NCBI RefSeq assembly: GCF_033063295.1
Contig: NZ_JAWJZH010000001.1
Span: 1,364,001-1,428,000 of the forward strand
DNA from: Nitrosomonas sp. Is35
GTDB lineage: Bacteria; Pseudomonadota; Gammaproteobacteria; Burkholderiales; Nitrosomonadaceae
Direction: 5' to 3'
DNA: 64,000 nucleotides
In this document: positions 9,238 through 21,948 of the stretch, one piece after another
Numbering within the stretch: position 1 is the stretch's first letter
How the letters are laid out: each line of letters opens with the position of its first letter
Position numbers and translations under genes: made by a program
The notes under the pieces: model-generated
Seen by the model: the letters and a program-made list of their open reading frames with translations, nothing else
Told to the model about the DNA's origin: nothing
Database searches by the model: none

Positions 9238-10095
9238 CTATACACACAGCGCTTCTGTTAACGACCTCACTTCCGCCTCCGAGTCCTTCAGCACCGCACT
9301 CAATGTTTCCTCGTCGGTTAATAAATCGATATTCGCAACGCTGTAACCCATTTGGTTTGAGGGCAGAATAAACGGGGATTTGACGGGTGCCAGTTGATCG
9401 GCGAACAGCAGCGTATCACCGAGGGTGGAAGGGGGAAATGTCAAATAACCGCGCCATAAATAGACGATGCTGTCGATCACAGGCTCCGGAACCCATAAGG
9501 CTTTGAGAATGGCGGTACCGATTTTAATTTCACACTCCAGTTCCGTCTCGTCTTCCAGATCTTCGTCACTGTTCCAGGAACTGGCGATGCTCTCATCGGC
9601 CAACCCAGGATAGTATTTTTCTCGCGCTAACAGATAGAACCAGCTGATTTCGTGAATGATTCCCGCGAACATTGCCGTATCTGGATCTTGTTTTGTAATC
9701 CGGCGGGCGATAACCTGCGCCAGCGCTGCTACATGGGCGGAATGCTGCCATAATTGCGTCACCATTTCGTTTCGCACTTGCGGCCCGGTAAGCTGCTGCA
9801 CCACGACAGCTGTTGCCAGGTTGCGTACGGTACGTAAACCAATCAAGGTAACCGCCGAACGCACATCGGTGATTTTTTTCCCCGAACGGTTAAATACTAC
9901 CGAATTGGCTATCGCCACGACTTTGGCCGACAATAATGGTTCCAATTGAATGAACTTGATCACCATCTCAAGATTGCAATCGGGATCATTTAACGCTTTA
10001 TTGATTTTGATTGCTGCATGAGTCGAGGTGGGAAAGATTAATCTTCCTTGTTCAACTTCAGCAGCTAACGCACTTAAAATTGCGCTTTTTTCCAT
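9238..10095 (-). CDS. HDOD-domain signalling protein
   Basis: The 285-residue protein is a stand-alone HDOD domain, a degenerate relative of HD phosphohydrolases used in bacterial signal transduction. The N-terminal part has FPTSTHAAIKINKALNDPD and the core has LEPLLSAKVVAIANS with VTLIGLRTVRNLA, the usual HDOD block. The HSAHVAALAQVIAR helix and AGIIHEISWFYLL follow. The catalytic HD pair is not conserved, as expected for HDOD. No receiver, GGDEF or EAL domain is attached and no partner is encoded nearby, so the role is unknown. Confidence 0.85.
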   Translation of the reverse strand: MEKSAILSALAAEVEQGRLIFPTSTHAAIKINKALNDPDCNLEMVIKFIQLEPLLSAKVVAIANSVVFNRSGKKITDVRSAVTLIGLRTVRNLATAVVVQQLTGPQVRNEMVTQLWQHSAHVAALAQVIARRITKQDPDTAMFAGIIHEISWFYLLAREKYYPGLADESIASSWNSDEDLEDETELECEIKIGTAILKALWVPEPVIDSIVYLWRGYLTFPPSTLGDTLLFADQLAPVKSPFILPSNQMGYSVANIDLLTDEETLSAVLKDSEAEVRSLTEALCV

Positions 10096-10268
10096 ACAAA
10101 TCCCTTTTCACGAGTGAGTCAAGGCATGGTCTATCGTCCATACTTCTCAGCTTACGCTAGGATTGTGAATAATGATCTGATAAAAAGCGCAATGAATTGA
10201 AGCTATTTCCAACGCTGTTGACCTGTACTGCAAACGTGCAGTTCATGCGCAGCAGTGCGTTCCGCGGT

Positions 10269-11213
10269 TTAAAGCAGGCCGGATTCGTGCGCCTGTTGAT
10301 CGGCGTGATAACTGGAGCGCACCATCGGGCCGCAGGCGGCGTGGCTGAAACCCATTTCCAGCGCGGCTTGCTCAAAAATTTTGAAACCTTCGGGTGTGAC
10401 GTAGCGCATGACCGGCAGGTGGCCGATGCTGGGTTGCAGATATTGACCGATAGTGAGCATTTCCACATTGTGCTCGCGCAGGTCGCGCAATACTTGCATG
10501 ATTTCTTCGTCGGTTTCGCCCAGTCCGAGCATTAAGCCGGACTTGGTGGGGATGTGCGGAAATTGTGCTTTGAAATCCTTGAGCAGTTTCAGCGAGTTTG
10601 CATAATCAGCGCCGGGACGGCATTGTTTGTACAAGCGCGGCACGGTTTCGAGATTGTGGTTTAAGACATCCGGCGGGCAGGCGGCGAGCTTTTCCAGCGC
10701 TACTTCAAGGCGCCCGCGGAAATCCGGTACCAAGGTTTCGATTTTGGTATGTGGCGAATGCGTGCGGATTTCACGGATGCAATCGGCAAAATGCTGTGCA
10801 CCGCCGTCGCGTAAGTCGTCGCGATCCACGCTGGTGATGACCACATAGCGCAATTTCATGGCACCGATCGATTGCGCCAGATGTAGCGGTTCATCCGCAT
10901 CCGGTGGTTTTGGACGGCCATGCGCGACATCGCAGAAGGGGCAGCGGCGCGTGCATAAATCACCCAAAATCATAAAAGTGGCGGTGCCTTTACCGAAGCA
11001 TTCGCCGATATTCGGGCAGGACGCTTCTTCGCATACGGTATGCAGCTTATGTTCGCGCAGCAGGCGTTTGACTTCGTAATAATTTTCGCTGTTGGACGAG
11101 CGTACCCGAATCCACGAGGGTTTTCGCAATAATTCGTCGCGCGATTGCGGTGCTATTTTGACGGGGTTACGTGCTGTTTTATCAGCGCCTTTTTGGCGGG
11201 TATCAGTGGTCAT
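10269..11213 (-). CDS. lipA: Lipoyl synthase
   Basis: LipA inserts two sulfurs into protein-bound octanoyl groups to make lipoate. The 314-residue protein has both cluster motifs: the auxiliary [12 protein letters not shown] at about residues 60-71 and the radical-[11 protein letters not shown] at about 87-94. The C-terminal RSSYHAD motif carries the serine that ligates the auxiliary cluster. It overlaps the end of lipB by 11 bases, so the two are translationally coupled in one operon. Confidence 0.97.
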   Translation of the reverse strand: MTTDTRQKGADKTARNPVKIAPQSRDELLRKPSWIRVRSSNSENYYEVKRLLREHKLHTVCEEASCPNIGECFGKGTATFMILGDLCTRRCPFCDVAHGRPKPPDADEPLHLAQSIGAMKLRYVVITSVDRDDLRDGGAQHFADCIREIRTHSPHTKIETLVPDFRGRLEVALEKLAACPPDVLNHNLETVPRLYKQCRPGADYANSLKLLKDFKAQFPHIPTKSGLMLGLGETDEEIMQVLRDLREHNVEMLTIGQYLQPSIGHLPVMRYVTPEGFKIFEQAALEMGFSHAACGPMVRSSYHADQQAHESGLL

Positions 11214-11871
11214 GTTGTTCCGTTAATCGTTTTGTGAGAAGTTTTTCTTGTAATTGGCCAGCCAGTTTAGTGCTTAAAATGTCCACGCCATCGGGAATGC
11301 CCAGGTTTTTGGTTTGCGTCACTTGTAATCCTTGATAACCGCAGGGATTGATGTAGGAAAACGGCGTTAAGTCCATATCCACATTCAATGCAATGCCGTG
11401 GTAGCAGAAGTTTTTCCTGATTTTGAGTCCCAACGAAGCGATTTTGGCATTTCCTACATAAACGCCTGGGGCTTCAACGCGCCCGGCAGCTTTAACGCGA
11501 TAGTCATCGAGTAAGCCGATCACGGCGCTTTCCATCAGTCTGACCAATTCACGTACACCGAGTTTCAAGCGACGTATATCCAGCAGCAAGTAAGCGATGA
11601 CTTGCCCCGGCCCGTGGTATGTGATTTGACCGCCGCGATCCGTTTTGACTACCGCAATTCCATGATCGTGCAGCAGATGCTCGGGTTTGCCTGCAATGCC
11701 TTGGGTAAAAACCGGCGGGTGCTGCAATAACCAGATTTCATCGCGCGTTTGTTCGTTCCGGTTGTCCGTAAAATCCTTCATGGCCTGCCAGGTCGCCTGA
11801 TAATCGGATAATCCCAGGGTTTTGACGATGAAGTGCTGCGGTGTGCAAACAGAAGTGGAAAGATTTTGCAT
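11203..11871 (-). CDS. lipB: Octanoyl-ACP:protein octanoyltransferase
   Basis: LipB moves octanoate from acyl carrier protein to lipoyl domains, the step before LipA. Family motifs are [18 protein letters not shown], the lysine in [11 protein letters not shown] and the catalytic cysteine in [13 protein letters not shown]. The ATG at 11871 gives 222 residues; a TTG two codons upstream is an alternative. It starts 9 bases after the YbeD-like gene ends and overlaps lipA, so ybeD-lipB-lipA form an operon. Confidence 0.95.
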   Translation of the reverse strand: MQNLSTSVCTPQHFIVKTLGLSDYQATWQAMKDFTDNRNEQTRDEIWLLQHPPVFTQGIAGKPEHLLHDHGIAVVKTDRGGQITYHGPGQVIAYLLLDIRRLKLGVRELVRLMESAVIGLLDDYRVKAAGRVEAPGVYVGNAKIASLGLKIRKNFCYHGIALNVDMDLTPFSYINPCGYQGLQVTQTKNLGIPDGVDILSTKLAGQLQEKLLTKRLTEQHDH

Positions 11872-11880
11872 CGGCAATGA

Positions 11881-12147
11881 TCACAATACCACGGCAACTG
11901 AGGGATGGCTGGATAGCGCCTGGTACAGAGCATCCAATTGTGCCCGGGAAGTGGCGCGAATGGTGCACGTCAGGCTTAAATACGTGCCATTTTTACTGGC
12001 CTTCACCGCTATCGTCGCAGTATCGAAATCGGGAGCATGAAATTTAACGATTGCCAGCGCAATTTGTGTGAAATCCTGTTGCGCTTTACCCATGATTTTG
12101 ATGGGAAAATCGCAAGGGTATTCGATCAGTGACGGCTGTTCTGACAT
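11881..12147 (-). CDS. ybeD: YbeD/DUF493-family small protein
   Basis: The 88-residue protein matches the DUF493 (YbeD) family, small ferredoxin-like-fold proteins found next to lipB in many proteobacteria. Conserved pieces are IEYPCDFPIKIMG near the N-terminus and SKNGTYLSLTCTIRATSRAQLDALYQAL in the middle. The ATG at 12147 gives the usual family length and overlaps the end of dat by 22 bases; a TTG at 12183 would extend it by 12 residues. A role in lipoate metabolism is suggested only by its position. Confidence 0.85.
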   Translation of the reverse strand: MSEQPSLIEYPCDFPIKIMGKAQQDFTQIALAIVKFHAPDFDTATIAVKASKNGTYLSLTCTIRATSRAQLDALYQALSSHPSVAVVL

Positions 12148-12167
12148 CGGAAAATTCAAGCCACCGG

Positions 12168-13037
12168 TTATGAATTCGAGCAACCGCAGGAATGGCCGCG
12201 CATATTGGTGGCTTTATAGTCCTGGTACAGCGCGTGCAAGCGGGTAAACAGCGGCCCCGGTTTTCCCTGTCCTACCGGTTGATTGTCCAGCGACGCGATC
12301 GGCATGATTTCTTTGGTCGACGATGTCAATAGAATCTCATCCGCCGTGCGGACTTCCGCTTCCGAAATTTCGCGGATTTCGTGCGGTATTTTATTCGCTG
12401 CTGCCAATTCAAGCACCACATCGTAGGTAATGCCGGGCAGCATCAGATTACTTTTTGGAGGAGCCAGCAGTACGCCGTTTTTAACGACAAAAATATTACT
12501 GGCGGCGCCTTCGGTGAGGAAACCGTCGCGAATCAGGATCGTTTCAAGCGCATGGACATCCACCGCCAATTGCCGCAGTAGCACATTCGGTAATAATGAA
12601 ATCGCTTTGACATCGCAGCGTATCCAGCGGTTATCGATCGCGGTAATGGCCGAAGCACCGCTGGCCAGCAGTTCCGCAGGCGGTGGTAGCAACGGGTTGC
12701 TCATGATGAACACAGTAGGCGGTACATTGACCGGAAACGCATGATCCCGTTTGGCGACTCCACGCGTGATGTGCAAGTAGAGATATTGATCTTCTCCCTC
12801 ATTTTTGGCGATGACTTGTTCCAACAAGTTTTTCCATTCGTCGTTGCTGAACGGATTTTTCAAGCGGATGCCATCCAGGCTGTGTTGTAGCCGCTTGAGA
12901 TGTTTAGGGAGGCGGAAGGGTTTGCGCGAATAAGCCGGGATGACTTCATAGATGCCATCGCCAAAGATAAAACCGCGATCCAGCACGGGGATGCATGCTT
13001 CTTCAATGGGCATAAACTTACCGTTCAGATATATCAT
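12168..13037 (-). CDS. dat: D-amino acid aminotransferase (class IV PLP transaminase)
   Basis: The 289-residue enzyme is a fold-type IV aminotransferase. D-alanine transaminases make D-glutamate or D-alanine for peptidoglycan. Visible motifs are DRGFIFGDGIYEVI near residue 20, the PLP lysine in CDVKAISLLPN near residue 145, and EGAASNIFVV near 176. The YLYLHITRGVAKRDHAFP stretch fits the Dat rather than the IlvE branch. The tail GHSCGCSNS is cysteine-rich, an unusual ending. It lies between the PBP5-like carboxypeptidase and ybeD, which fits cell-wall use. An AGAAGGTTCGC ribosome binding site precedes the ATG. Confidence 0.9.
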   Translation of the reverse strand: MIYLNGKFMPIEEACIPVLDRGFIFGDGIYEVIPAYSRKPFRLPKHLKRLQHSLDGIRLKNPFSNDEWKNLLEQVIAKNEGEDQYLYLHITRGVAKRDHAFPVNVPPTVFIMSNPLLPPPAELLASGASAITAIDNRWIRCDVKAISLLPNVLLRQLAVDVHALETILIRDGFLTEGAASNIFVVKNGVLLAPPKSNLMLPGITYDVVLELAAANKIPHEIREISEAEVRTADEILLTSSTKEIMPIASLDNQPVGQGKPGPLFTRLHALYQDYKATNMRGHSCGCSNS

Positions 13038-13067
13038 GCGAACCTTCTATGATGTGTTAAGACTGGA

Positions 13068-14189
13068 TTAATTAAAGAGTAATTTTACACTATCCCAAGC
13101 ACGGCCGATGAAGTTCGCGGTATCGACTTTCTCCAGAGCGACCAATGGATAGGTTTCAACGGTTTTGTCATCCAGTGTGAATTTTACCGTGCCGACTTCC
13201 TGTCCCAATTGCACCGGTGCGATCAATGGTTGCTTGTATTCCATGGTGGCCTTGAGTTTATCGCCCTGACCTTTAGGAAGGGTGAAATAAACATCCCGGT
13301 CGAATCCGGCTTTCAATTCGTTTTGTGTGCCTTTCCATAGATGGATGGTGGTCAGCGAATCGTTCTTTTTGTATAAGTGCAGCGTGTCGTAGAATTGGAA
13401 GCCGTAATTGAGTAGGCGCTGGCTTTCGATGCTGCGCGCATTGGCGGATTTCGCGCCGATCACCACCGATATGAGCCGCCGTTTATCGCGAATCGCCGAA
13501 GTGATTAAACAATAACCGGCGGTTTTGGTCCATCCGGTTTTCATGCCGTCCACATGCGGATCGATCCATAACAACCGGTTTCTGTTCGGTTGCGTAATAT
13601 TATTGTAGGTATATTCTTTTTGTGAATAGTGCGGATAGAACTCGGGAAAATCGCGGATGATGGCCGTTGCCAGCAATGTCAGATCATGTGCCGTGGTGTA
13701 GTGCTCCGGATCGGGCAAACCGGTTGAATTGGTAAAATGCGTGTTTTTCATACCCAATCGGCCCGCTTCTTTATTCATCAGATTGGCGAAGCTGGCTTCC
13801 GATCCTGCAACCACTTCCGCCAATGCGATACAAGCGTCGTTGCCGGATTGCACAATCATGCCGCGGATCAATTCTTCCACGGTAACCTGTTTGTTGGGTT
13901 GAATAAACATGCGCGAGCCGATCATACGCCAAGCGCTTTCAGACACCGGAACCGGCTGATCCAAGGCAATCTGCTTTTGTTTGATCGCGGAAAACACCAC
14001 GTACGCGGTCATGAGTTTTGTTAACGAGGCGGGCTCGATGCGCTCATCCGCATTTTGACCGGCCAACACCTGACCGGTCTGGAAATCCGACAGTAAGTAA
14101 GCTTTAGCAGAGATGGAAATATCTTGTGATTGGGCAGGTACTGACGAGACGGTGAGGCATACTAGCAATAGAACGAATAAATGCTTCAT
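13068..14189 (-). CDS. dacC: D-alanyl-D-alanine carboxypeptidase (PBP5/6 family)
   Basis: The protein trims the terminal D-alanine of peptidoglycan stem peptides in the periplasm. From the ATG at 14189 it has 373 residues with a signal peptide ending near PAQS. The active site triad is complete: SLTK (about residue 55), SGN (SGNDACIALAE) and KTG (DGMKTGWTKTAG). The C-terminal domain and final amphipathic helix (FIGRAWDSVKLLFN) match the membrane anchor of PBP5/6. An in-frame ATG 10 codons upstream would put charged residues before the signal and is less likely. The symbol (dacA or dacC) is by position. Confidence 0.92.
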   Translation of the reverse strand: MKHLFVLLLVCLTVSSVPAQSQDISISAKAYLLSDFQTGQVLAGQNADERIEPASLTKLMTAYVVFSAIKQKQIALDQPVPVSESAWRMIGSRMFIQPNKQVTVEELIRGMIVQSGNDACIALAEVVAGSEASFANLMNKEAGRLGMKNTHFTNSTGLPDPEHYTTAHDLTLLATAIIRDFPEFYPHYSQKEYTYNNITQPNRNRLLWIDPHVDGMKTGWTKTAGYCLITSAIRDKRRLISVVIGAKSANARSIESQRLLNYGFQFYDTLHLYKKNDSLTTIHLWKGTQNELKAGFDRDVYFTLPKGQGDKLKATMEYKQPLIAPVQLGQEVGTVKFTLDDKTVETYPLVALEKVDTANFIGRAWDSVKLLFN

Positions 14190-14282
14190 AAGAGTCTGGA
14201 GTCTGCAAAAAATAAACATTATAGCTTGCCATCCGGGAATCTAAAACCTTCGAATTTATGAGCGAAGAAACAATGACCTTGC

Positions 14283-14828
14283 TCAGGAGCTGCTGGATGG
14301 TTTGTCGATGACACCCATGTGAAACCCCAATTTTCCTTGGCTGCGTTCCTTAAAATATTGCTTTAAGGGGTCATGAATGACGCGAAACGCCATCTCGTCC
14401 CAAGGAACTTCGTGTTCGGAGACCAGTTTGACTTCCAGGCTTTCAATGCCGGGTTTGAAATCGAGATCCAGCAATCGTGCGCGGAATAAGATATAAACTT
14501 GGCTGATATGCGGCAGGCTGTAAACAGCATACAAATCGCCGATTTCTACCCGTGCATTGGCTTCTTCCAGCGTTTCGCGTGCGGCGGCTTGTTCCAGCGT
14601 TTCATTATTTTCCATAAAACCGGCCGGTAGGGTCCACCAGCCCAAGCGCGGTTCAATGGCGCGGCGGCACAACAAAATTTTATCTTCCCATTCCGGAATG
14701 CACCCGACCACCATTTTGGGGTTCTGATAGTGAATGACCTTGCACGTCGTGCATACATAGCGCGGCAGTGAATCGCCTTCGGGTATGATCAACTCAACGG
14801 TGGCACTACAATGACTGCAAAATTTCAT
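14283..14828 (-). CDS. Zinc-ribbon Nudix hydrolase
   Basis: The 181-residue protein starts with a zinc ribbon (CSHCS...CTTCK) at residues 4-29, followed by a Nudix domain. The Nudix box is GFMENNETLEQAAARETLEEANA at about residues 71-93, with REtlEE carrying the metal-binding glutamates. It probably hydrolyses a nucleoside diphosphate linked to another group; the substrate cannot be told. An AAAGGATTTACCC ribosome binding site supports the ATG. It may be cotranscribed with the DUF2914 gene 41 bases upstream on the same strand. Confidence 0.88.
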   Translation of the reverse strand: MKFCSHCSATVELIIPEGDSLPRYVCTTCKVIHYQNPKMVVGCIPEWEDKILLCRRAIEPRLGWWTLPAGFMENNETLEQAAARETLEEANARVEIGDLYAVYSLPHISQVYILFRARLLDLDFKPGIESLEVKLVSEHEVPWDEMAFRVIHDPLKQYFKERSQGKLGFHMGVIDKPSSSS

Positions 14829-14869
14829 GGGTAAATCCTTTAGTGCATGCGGTGGGATGTAAGCGCGTT

Positions 14870-15718
14870 TTACTGTTCGGTGACGGTGAATTTCCGGGTT
14901 GCCAATGGATTTCCGGATTCATCGACTAATTCAACGCGCCATTCGCCCAGCCGCCGTTGATCCAGTTGCTTGCTGGCATGCGTGCGCCAATTGTTGTTGT
15001 GCACCTGCAAGTTTAACTTTGAATCCAGTTTGTCATTGTAATACCAGTCGATACGGATTTTCTTTCCCCGCATATTTTTTAAATGCAGATAAAAATGAAT
15101 CGGTTTGGATTCACCCGGTTGCAGTTGTACAGTGTCAATCGAATCGACCGGCTCACGTGCGTCTATCGCGTGACTTAATTGCGCACGGATAACTTCGGCA
15201 TGATCGGATGGTTGCTGTGGTTTTGCTTGTACAGCCGTTTTCGGCGCCGTTTTTCCGGCGTTACCGGATGCGATCCGCTGCGGTTTTTTTGCGGGTATTG
15301 GAACCGATTTGGCGGCAACGTGTTTTGTACCGGGCTCGGCTGGTTTCACCAGGGGTTTCTGCACGCTGATCGATTCGCCCGGTTGTGTTCCGGCGGTATT
15401 GTTGGTTGTGGCGGATTCCGCCGCGGTTTTTTCCGGGGAAACGGCCTGTCCGGAAACTGCAACGGCGGTGTGGCCGGACGCAATGGTCTCATCGGCGGTT
15501 TTCTCAGTGCCGCCGCTGGAAAAGAGTAAATAACCGGTCAAACCGAGAATGGCTAGCAGCAATGCGGCTGCGATGGCGATTTTGTTCCAGTCCAGCGTTT
15601 CTTCGTAAGTGACTTCCGGTTCGGGATAAATCTCTTCGATGGCTTGTGGCGGTTGCTGAATCTGAATACGGATTTTTAATTTATTGTTGCTCATGTCGCG
15701 TGTCGTTTCTTGAGACAT
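14870..15718 (-). CDS. DUF2914-domain membrane-anchored protein
   Basis: The 282-residue protein has a short charged cytoplasmic head, one transmembrane helix (about residues 47-67, IAIAAALLLAILGLTGYLL), a long low-complexity linker rich in A, T, P and K (about 70-175), and a C-terminal DUF2914 domain with KPIHFYLHLKNMRGKKIRIDW and GEWRVELVDESGNPL. DUF2914 domains have no established function. An ATG at 15694 (MSNNKLKI) is an alternative start. The linker would let the C-terminal domain reach into the periplasm. Confidence 0.8.
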   Translation of the reverse strand: MSQETTRDMSNNKLKIRIQIQQPPQAIEEIYPEPEVTYEETLDWNKIAIAAALLLAILGLTGYLLFSSGGTEKTADETIASGHTAVAVSGQAVSPEKTAAESATTNNTAGTQPGESISVQKPLVKPAEPGTKHVAAKSVPIPAKKPQRIASGNAGKTAPKTAVQAKPQQPSDHAEVIRAQLSHAIDAREPVDSIDTVQLQPGESKPIHFYLHLKNMRGKKIRIDWYYNDKLDSKLNLQVHNNNWRTHASKQLDQRRLGEWRVELVDESGNPLATRKFTVTEQ

Positions 15719-15775
15719 TGGGATTTGGTAAAGGAATTTTTCGATGGAGTGTGCAGTATAAAGGATTTTTCATAA

Positions 15776-17890
<2,115 letters not shown>

Positions 17891-17908
17891 TCCATCACCG
17901 TCGCCATG

Positions 17909-17943
17909 AGAATAAAATGACAACAAAGTTGCCATTTTATTCT
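17909..17943. terminator. Bidirectional terminator between ligA and the convergent gene
   Basis: An 11-bp perfect stem (AGAATAAAATG / CATTTTATTCT) extends inward to ACAAC-AAA-GTTGC with one mismatch. It lies 18 bases after ligA and 6 bases before the stop of the convergent gene, so it can serve both strands. Confidence 0.75.
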
Positions 17944-17948
17944 TTGAT

Positions 17949-19146
<1,198 letters not shown>

Positions 19147-19309
19147 TTACTCCTTTCAATGAAGTACTTTCATTTAAGCATAAAAAAATTTTGCATGTAA
19201 GAATTTTTACCTGCATGGATTGAAGTGGAAGTATTTGAAGCTTTCAGTACGGCGCTATAATATCTCATTAAAAACGCGATATTATTCAAACCAAGGCCCA
19301 AAATCTTTC

Positions 19310-19855
19310 ATGCAAACTTACCAGCAACTGGAACAAATTCTTAACACGGCGGAATTAATTCATTCCGAACAAACCGTCACGCTAACGGTGCAGCGCATGG
19401 CAGCGGACATCACGCGCGTGTTGTCGCATCAGCAGCCGCTGGTTTTGTGCATGCTGGGCGGAGCGGTGATATTTACCGGACAACTGCTGCCGCAACTGCG
19501 GTTTCCACTGGACTTTGATTATGTGCATCTGACGCGTTACGGCAAAGAGATGCAGGGTGGAGAAATTTACTGGCGGGTGGAGCCCAGGGAAAGTGTCAAG
19601 GATCGCGTCATTCTGGTGCTGGACGATATTCTCGATGAAGGCATTACACTGGCCGCTATCCGCGCCAAGGTGTTGGAGAATGGCGCGAAAGCATTTTACA
19701 GCGCAGTGTTTGCCGAGAAAGAAACAGGCAAAACCAAACCGATCAAAGCCGATTTTACCGGATTGACGGTGCCGGACCGGTATGTGTTCGGTTTTGGTAT
19801 GGATATCCGCGGCGCATGGCGGAATCTGCCAGCGATTTATGCAGTGAAAAACTGA
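19310..19855 (+). CDS. hpt: Hypoxanthine-guanine phosphoribosyltransferase
   Basis: The 181-residue enzyme salvages hypoxanthine or guanine with PRPP. The PRPP loop reads VILVLDDILDEGITL at about residues 102-116 and the N-terminal PPi loop is MLGGAVIFTG near 45. The C-terminal RYVFGFGMDIRGAWRNLPAIYA matches the purine-binding loop and tail. The ATG at 19310 was chosen to give the usual length; there is a long in-frame extension upstream. mtiP starts 11 bases downstream, which links hypoxanthine release to its reuse. Confidence 0.92.
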   Translation: MQTYQQLEQILNTAELIHSEQTVTLTVQRMAADITRVLSHQQPLVLCMLGGAVIFTGQLLPQLRFPLDFDYVHLTRYGKEMQGGEIYWRVEPRESVKDRVILVLDDILDEGITLAAIRAKVLENGAKAFYSAVFAEKETGKTKPIKADFTGLTVPDRYVFGFGMDIRGAWRNLPAIYAVKN

Positions 19856-19866
19856 AAGGGGAAGCT

Positions 19867-20613
19867 ATGCTTGCAATAATTGGTGGCAGCGGATTGACGC
19901 AATTATCCTGCCTCGAAATTTCTCACCGGCAAATCATACGTACCCCGTATGGCGAGCCTTCCGGGCCGCTGACATTCGGTAAGCTGCATGGCGAGGATAT
20001 TGTTTTTCTGGCACGGCATGGCCACGGTCACACGATACCGCCGCATGCGATCAATTACCGGGCGAATTTATGGGCGCTGCATTCCCTGAAACCGGCGCAC
20101 GTGATTTCCGTGGCGTCGGTGGGCGGTATCCGTGCCGATCTGACGCCGGGCAAGCTGGTGGTGCCCAATCAGATTATCGATTATACCTATGGACGCAATT
20201 TCACTTTTTTTGAAGGGAAGGATCAACCGGTGACACATATTGATTTTACTCAGCCGTACAATCAGCAAACACGCGCATTGCTGCTGCGAGCGGCTAGCGA
20301 TGCTTATGAAGCCATATTCGACGGCGGCGTCTATGCCGCAACGCAAGGGCCTCGGCTCGAAACCGCCGCGGAAATCAACCGGCTGGAACGCGACGGCGCG
20401 GATATCGTCGGCATGACCGGCATGCCGGAAACGGCGCTGGCCAGGGAGTTAGGTCTAAGTTACGCCACGCTCGCGGTCGTCGCCAACCAAGCCGCCGGAC
20501 GGGGCGCCAATGCGGACAGTATTCCGCTTAAAGAGATTTATGCCGTGCTGGAACAAGCGATGGTGCGTGTCAGAAACATTCTGGAACATGTGGTGAACTG
20601 CCATGGCCATTAG
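19867..20613 (+). CDS. mtiP: S-methyl-5'-thioinosine phosphorylase (MTAP/PNP family)
   Basis: The 248-residue protein belongs to the MTAP/PNP class II family. Motifs are [35 protein letters not shown] and [13 protein letters not shown]...[10 protein letters not shown]. The closest resemblance I recall is the Pseudomonas methylthioinosine phosphorylase, which splits S-methyl-5'-thioinosine into hypoxanthine and methylthioribose-1-phosphate. Being directly after hpt supports that specificity, since Hpt would recover the hypoxanthine. A methylthioadenosine phosphorylase remains possible. It overlaps def by 11 bases. Confidence 0.88.
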   Translation: MLAIIGGSGLTQLSCLEISHRQIIRTPYGEPSGPLTFGKLHGEDIVFLARHGHGHTIPPHAINYRANLWALHSLKPAHVISVASVGGIRADLTPGKLVVPNQIIDYTYGRNFTFFEGKDQPVTHIDFTQPYNQQTRALLLRAASDAYEAIFDGGVYAATQGPRLETAAEINRLERDGADIVGMTGMPETALARELGLSYATLAVVANQAAGRGANADSIPLKEIYAVLEQAMVRVRNILEHVVNCHGH

Positions 20614-21136
20614 ATCCGTACTGAAAATGGGCGATCCGGTATTGCTGCAAGTTGCCAAGCCCGTCGAACGATTCGATACTGCCGAATTGCACGAATTAAT
20701 TCAAGATATGCAAGACACCATGGCTTATCTCAACGGCGCTGGCTTAGCCGCACCGCAGATTGGCGTGAGCTTGCAGGTGGTAATTTTCGGTTTTGACCAG
20801 AATCTCCGCTACCCGCGCGCGGAAGAGGTGCCTTTCACCGTTCTGATCAATCCGCAGCTCACACCGCTCTCCGACGACAAGGAGGACGATTGGGAAGGCT
20901 GCCTCAGCGTGCCCGGCATGCGCGGCATGGTGCCGCGCTACTCGCGTTTGCGCTATCACGGCGTGGACCAATACGGTAAAGCGATTGACCGCAGCGTCAG
21001 CGGTTTCCATGCACGCGTGGTGCAGCATGAATGCGATCATCTGCAGGGAATTCTCTACCCGATGCGCATCAACGATTTCCGGCATTTCGGGTTTACCGAT
21101 GTGCTGTTTCCGGGGCAGGGCGTTGTGGATGATTAG
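20603..21136 (+). CDS. def: Peptide deformylase
   Basis: Deformylase removes the formyl group from the initiator methionine of new proteins. The 177-residue protein has all three motifs: [11 protein letters not shown] (about residue 49), EGCLSVPGM (about 97) and the metal site [13 protein letters not shown] (about 139). The start lies inside mtiP (11-base overlap), so it is translated by coupling. It is probably a secondary def, because it is not next to fmt. Confidence 0.95.
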   Translation: MAIRSVLKMGDPVLLQVAKPVERFDTAELHELIQDMQDTMAYLNGAGLAAPQIGVSLQVVIFGFDQNLRYPRAEEVPFTVLINPQLTPLSDDKEDDWEGCLSVPGMRGMVPRYSRLRYHGVDQYGKAIDRSVSGFHARVVQHECDHLQGILYPMRINDFRHFGFTDVLFPGQGVVDD

Positions 21137-21255
21137 AACTTCATTGCTCCCATGTAAATCCTGCCGGATATTGAAAAATGACCGGCACTCCCTGCGTCAC
21201 AGGTGACTTACTGCACCAGTTTGGGGAAGGATGCGGTAGCACTTGCCGTACATCA

Positions 21256-21708
21256 ATGAAAGCCTTCCACATAAAAAGAATCAGCTTGTTTTTGTTCGCT
21301 TCACTCATCGTTTACGCCACTTTTTTTACGGAGAAAGCCAGACTGGATAGAGAAGTAAAGCGGCTTTGTGCGATTGATGGTGGAATTAAGGTGTATGAGA
21401 CGGTGAAATTACCGGCAGAGCGATTTGATCAATATGGGCAGATATCAATTCCGTACAAGAAAAATGTCAAGCCTGAGGATGAGTATTACTACGAATCATC
21501 CACGGTCTATCTTATTAAAGGAAATCCGGAATTGAGGCAATATCGTTCCCAAATATATCGACGATCCGATGGTGGATTGCTTGGTGACTCAATCAGTTAC
21601 TCACGAATTGGCGGGGATATGCCCGGCCCTTGGCAGCCTTCGTCGTTTATGTGCCCTGCGAATGAAGGTTTTAATTATTTGATGAAAAAAATTTTTATCA
21701 AAAACTGA
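21256..21708 (+). CDS. Hypothetical membrane-anchored or exported protein
   Basis: No family recognised. From the ATG at 21256 the product has 150 residues with an N-terminal hydrophobic segment (ISLFLFASLIVYATFF) that is a signal anchor. The rest is soluble and rich in Y, R and K, with a KNVKPEDEYYYESSTVYLIKG segment and two cysteines. An upstream in-frame start at 21178 is possible but would put a non-hydrophobic leader first. It sits at the edge of the RTX remnant and TIR island. Confidence 0.55.
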   Translation: MKAFHIKRISLFLFASLIVYATFFTEKARLDREVKRLCAIDGGIKVYETVKLPAERFDQYGQISIPYKKNVKPEDEYYYESSTVYLIKGNPELRQYRSQIYRRSDGGLLGDSISYSRIGGDMPGPWQPSSFMCPANEGFNYLMKKIFIKN

Positions 21709-21721
21709 GGAGGGATAGGAA

Positions 21722-21948
21722 GTGAATAATTTTTTTGCTTATTTCAAGCAAGCTGAACTGGCTTTGGCTGCTTATGCGAAGAGTTTGGAAATCGGTCGCC
21801 CGGCTATAGAAAATCTATAGAATGCAGAATTTTCCGATAACCAAGCTCGCACATTTGCCGATAGCTACAACATAGTTGACCAATTCAAGGATGCAGCTAC
21901 AGACTTATCCGCAACGGTGTTTGCTGATGCTGGTTTGTCGAAAAAAAA
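21722..21948 (+). pseudogene. N-terminal remnant of an RTX-type (lipase-like calcium-binding) protein gene
   Basis: A strong GAGGAGGGATAGGAA ribosome binding site leads to GTG at 21722. The reading gives NNFFAYFKQAELALAAYAK, then an in-frame TAG at 21818, and beyond it QARTFADSYNIVDQFKD and DLSATVFADAG. This resembles the N-terminus of large proteobacterial proteins with a lipase-like head and RTX repeats (A-Y-A-L...A..F...Y.VVDQF.D...GLSATVF). The sequence ends at the TIR island; the matching C-terminal part appears at 25257-26042. Confidence 0.6.

Noticed and set aside
14546..14620. Nudix box ending EEAN instead of EExG
   Set aside because: The REtlEE core is intact, and close zinc-ribbon Nudix relatives I recall also lack the glycine, so it is a family trait rather than a defect.
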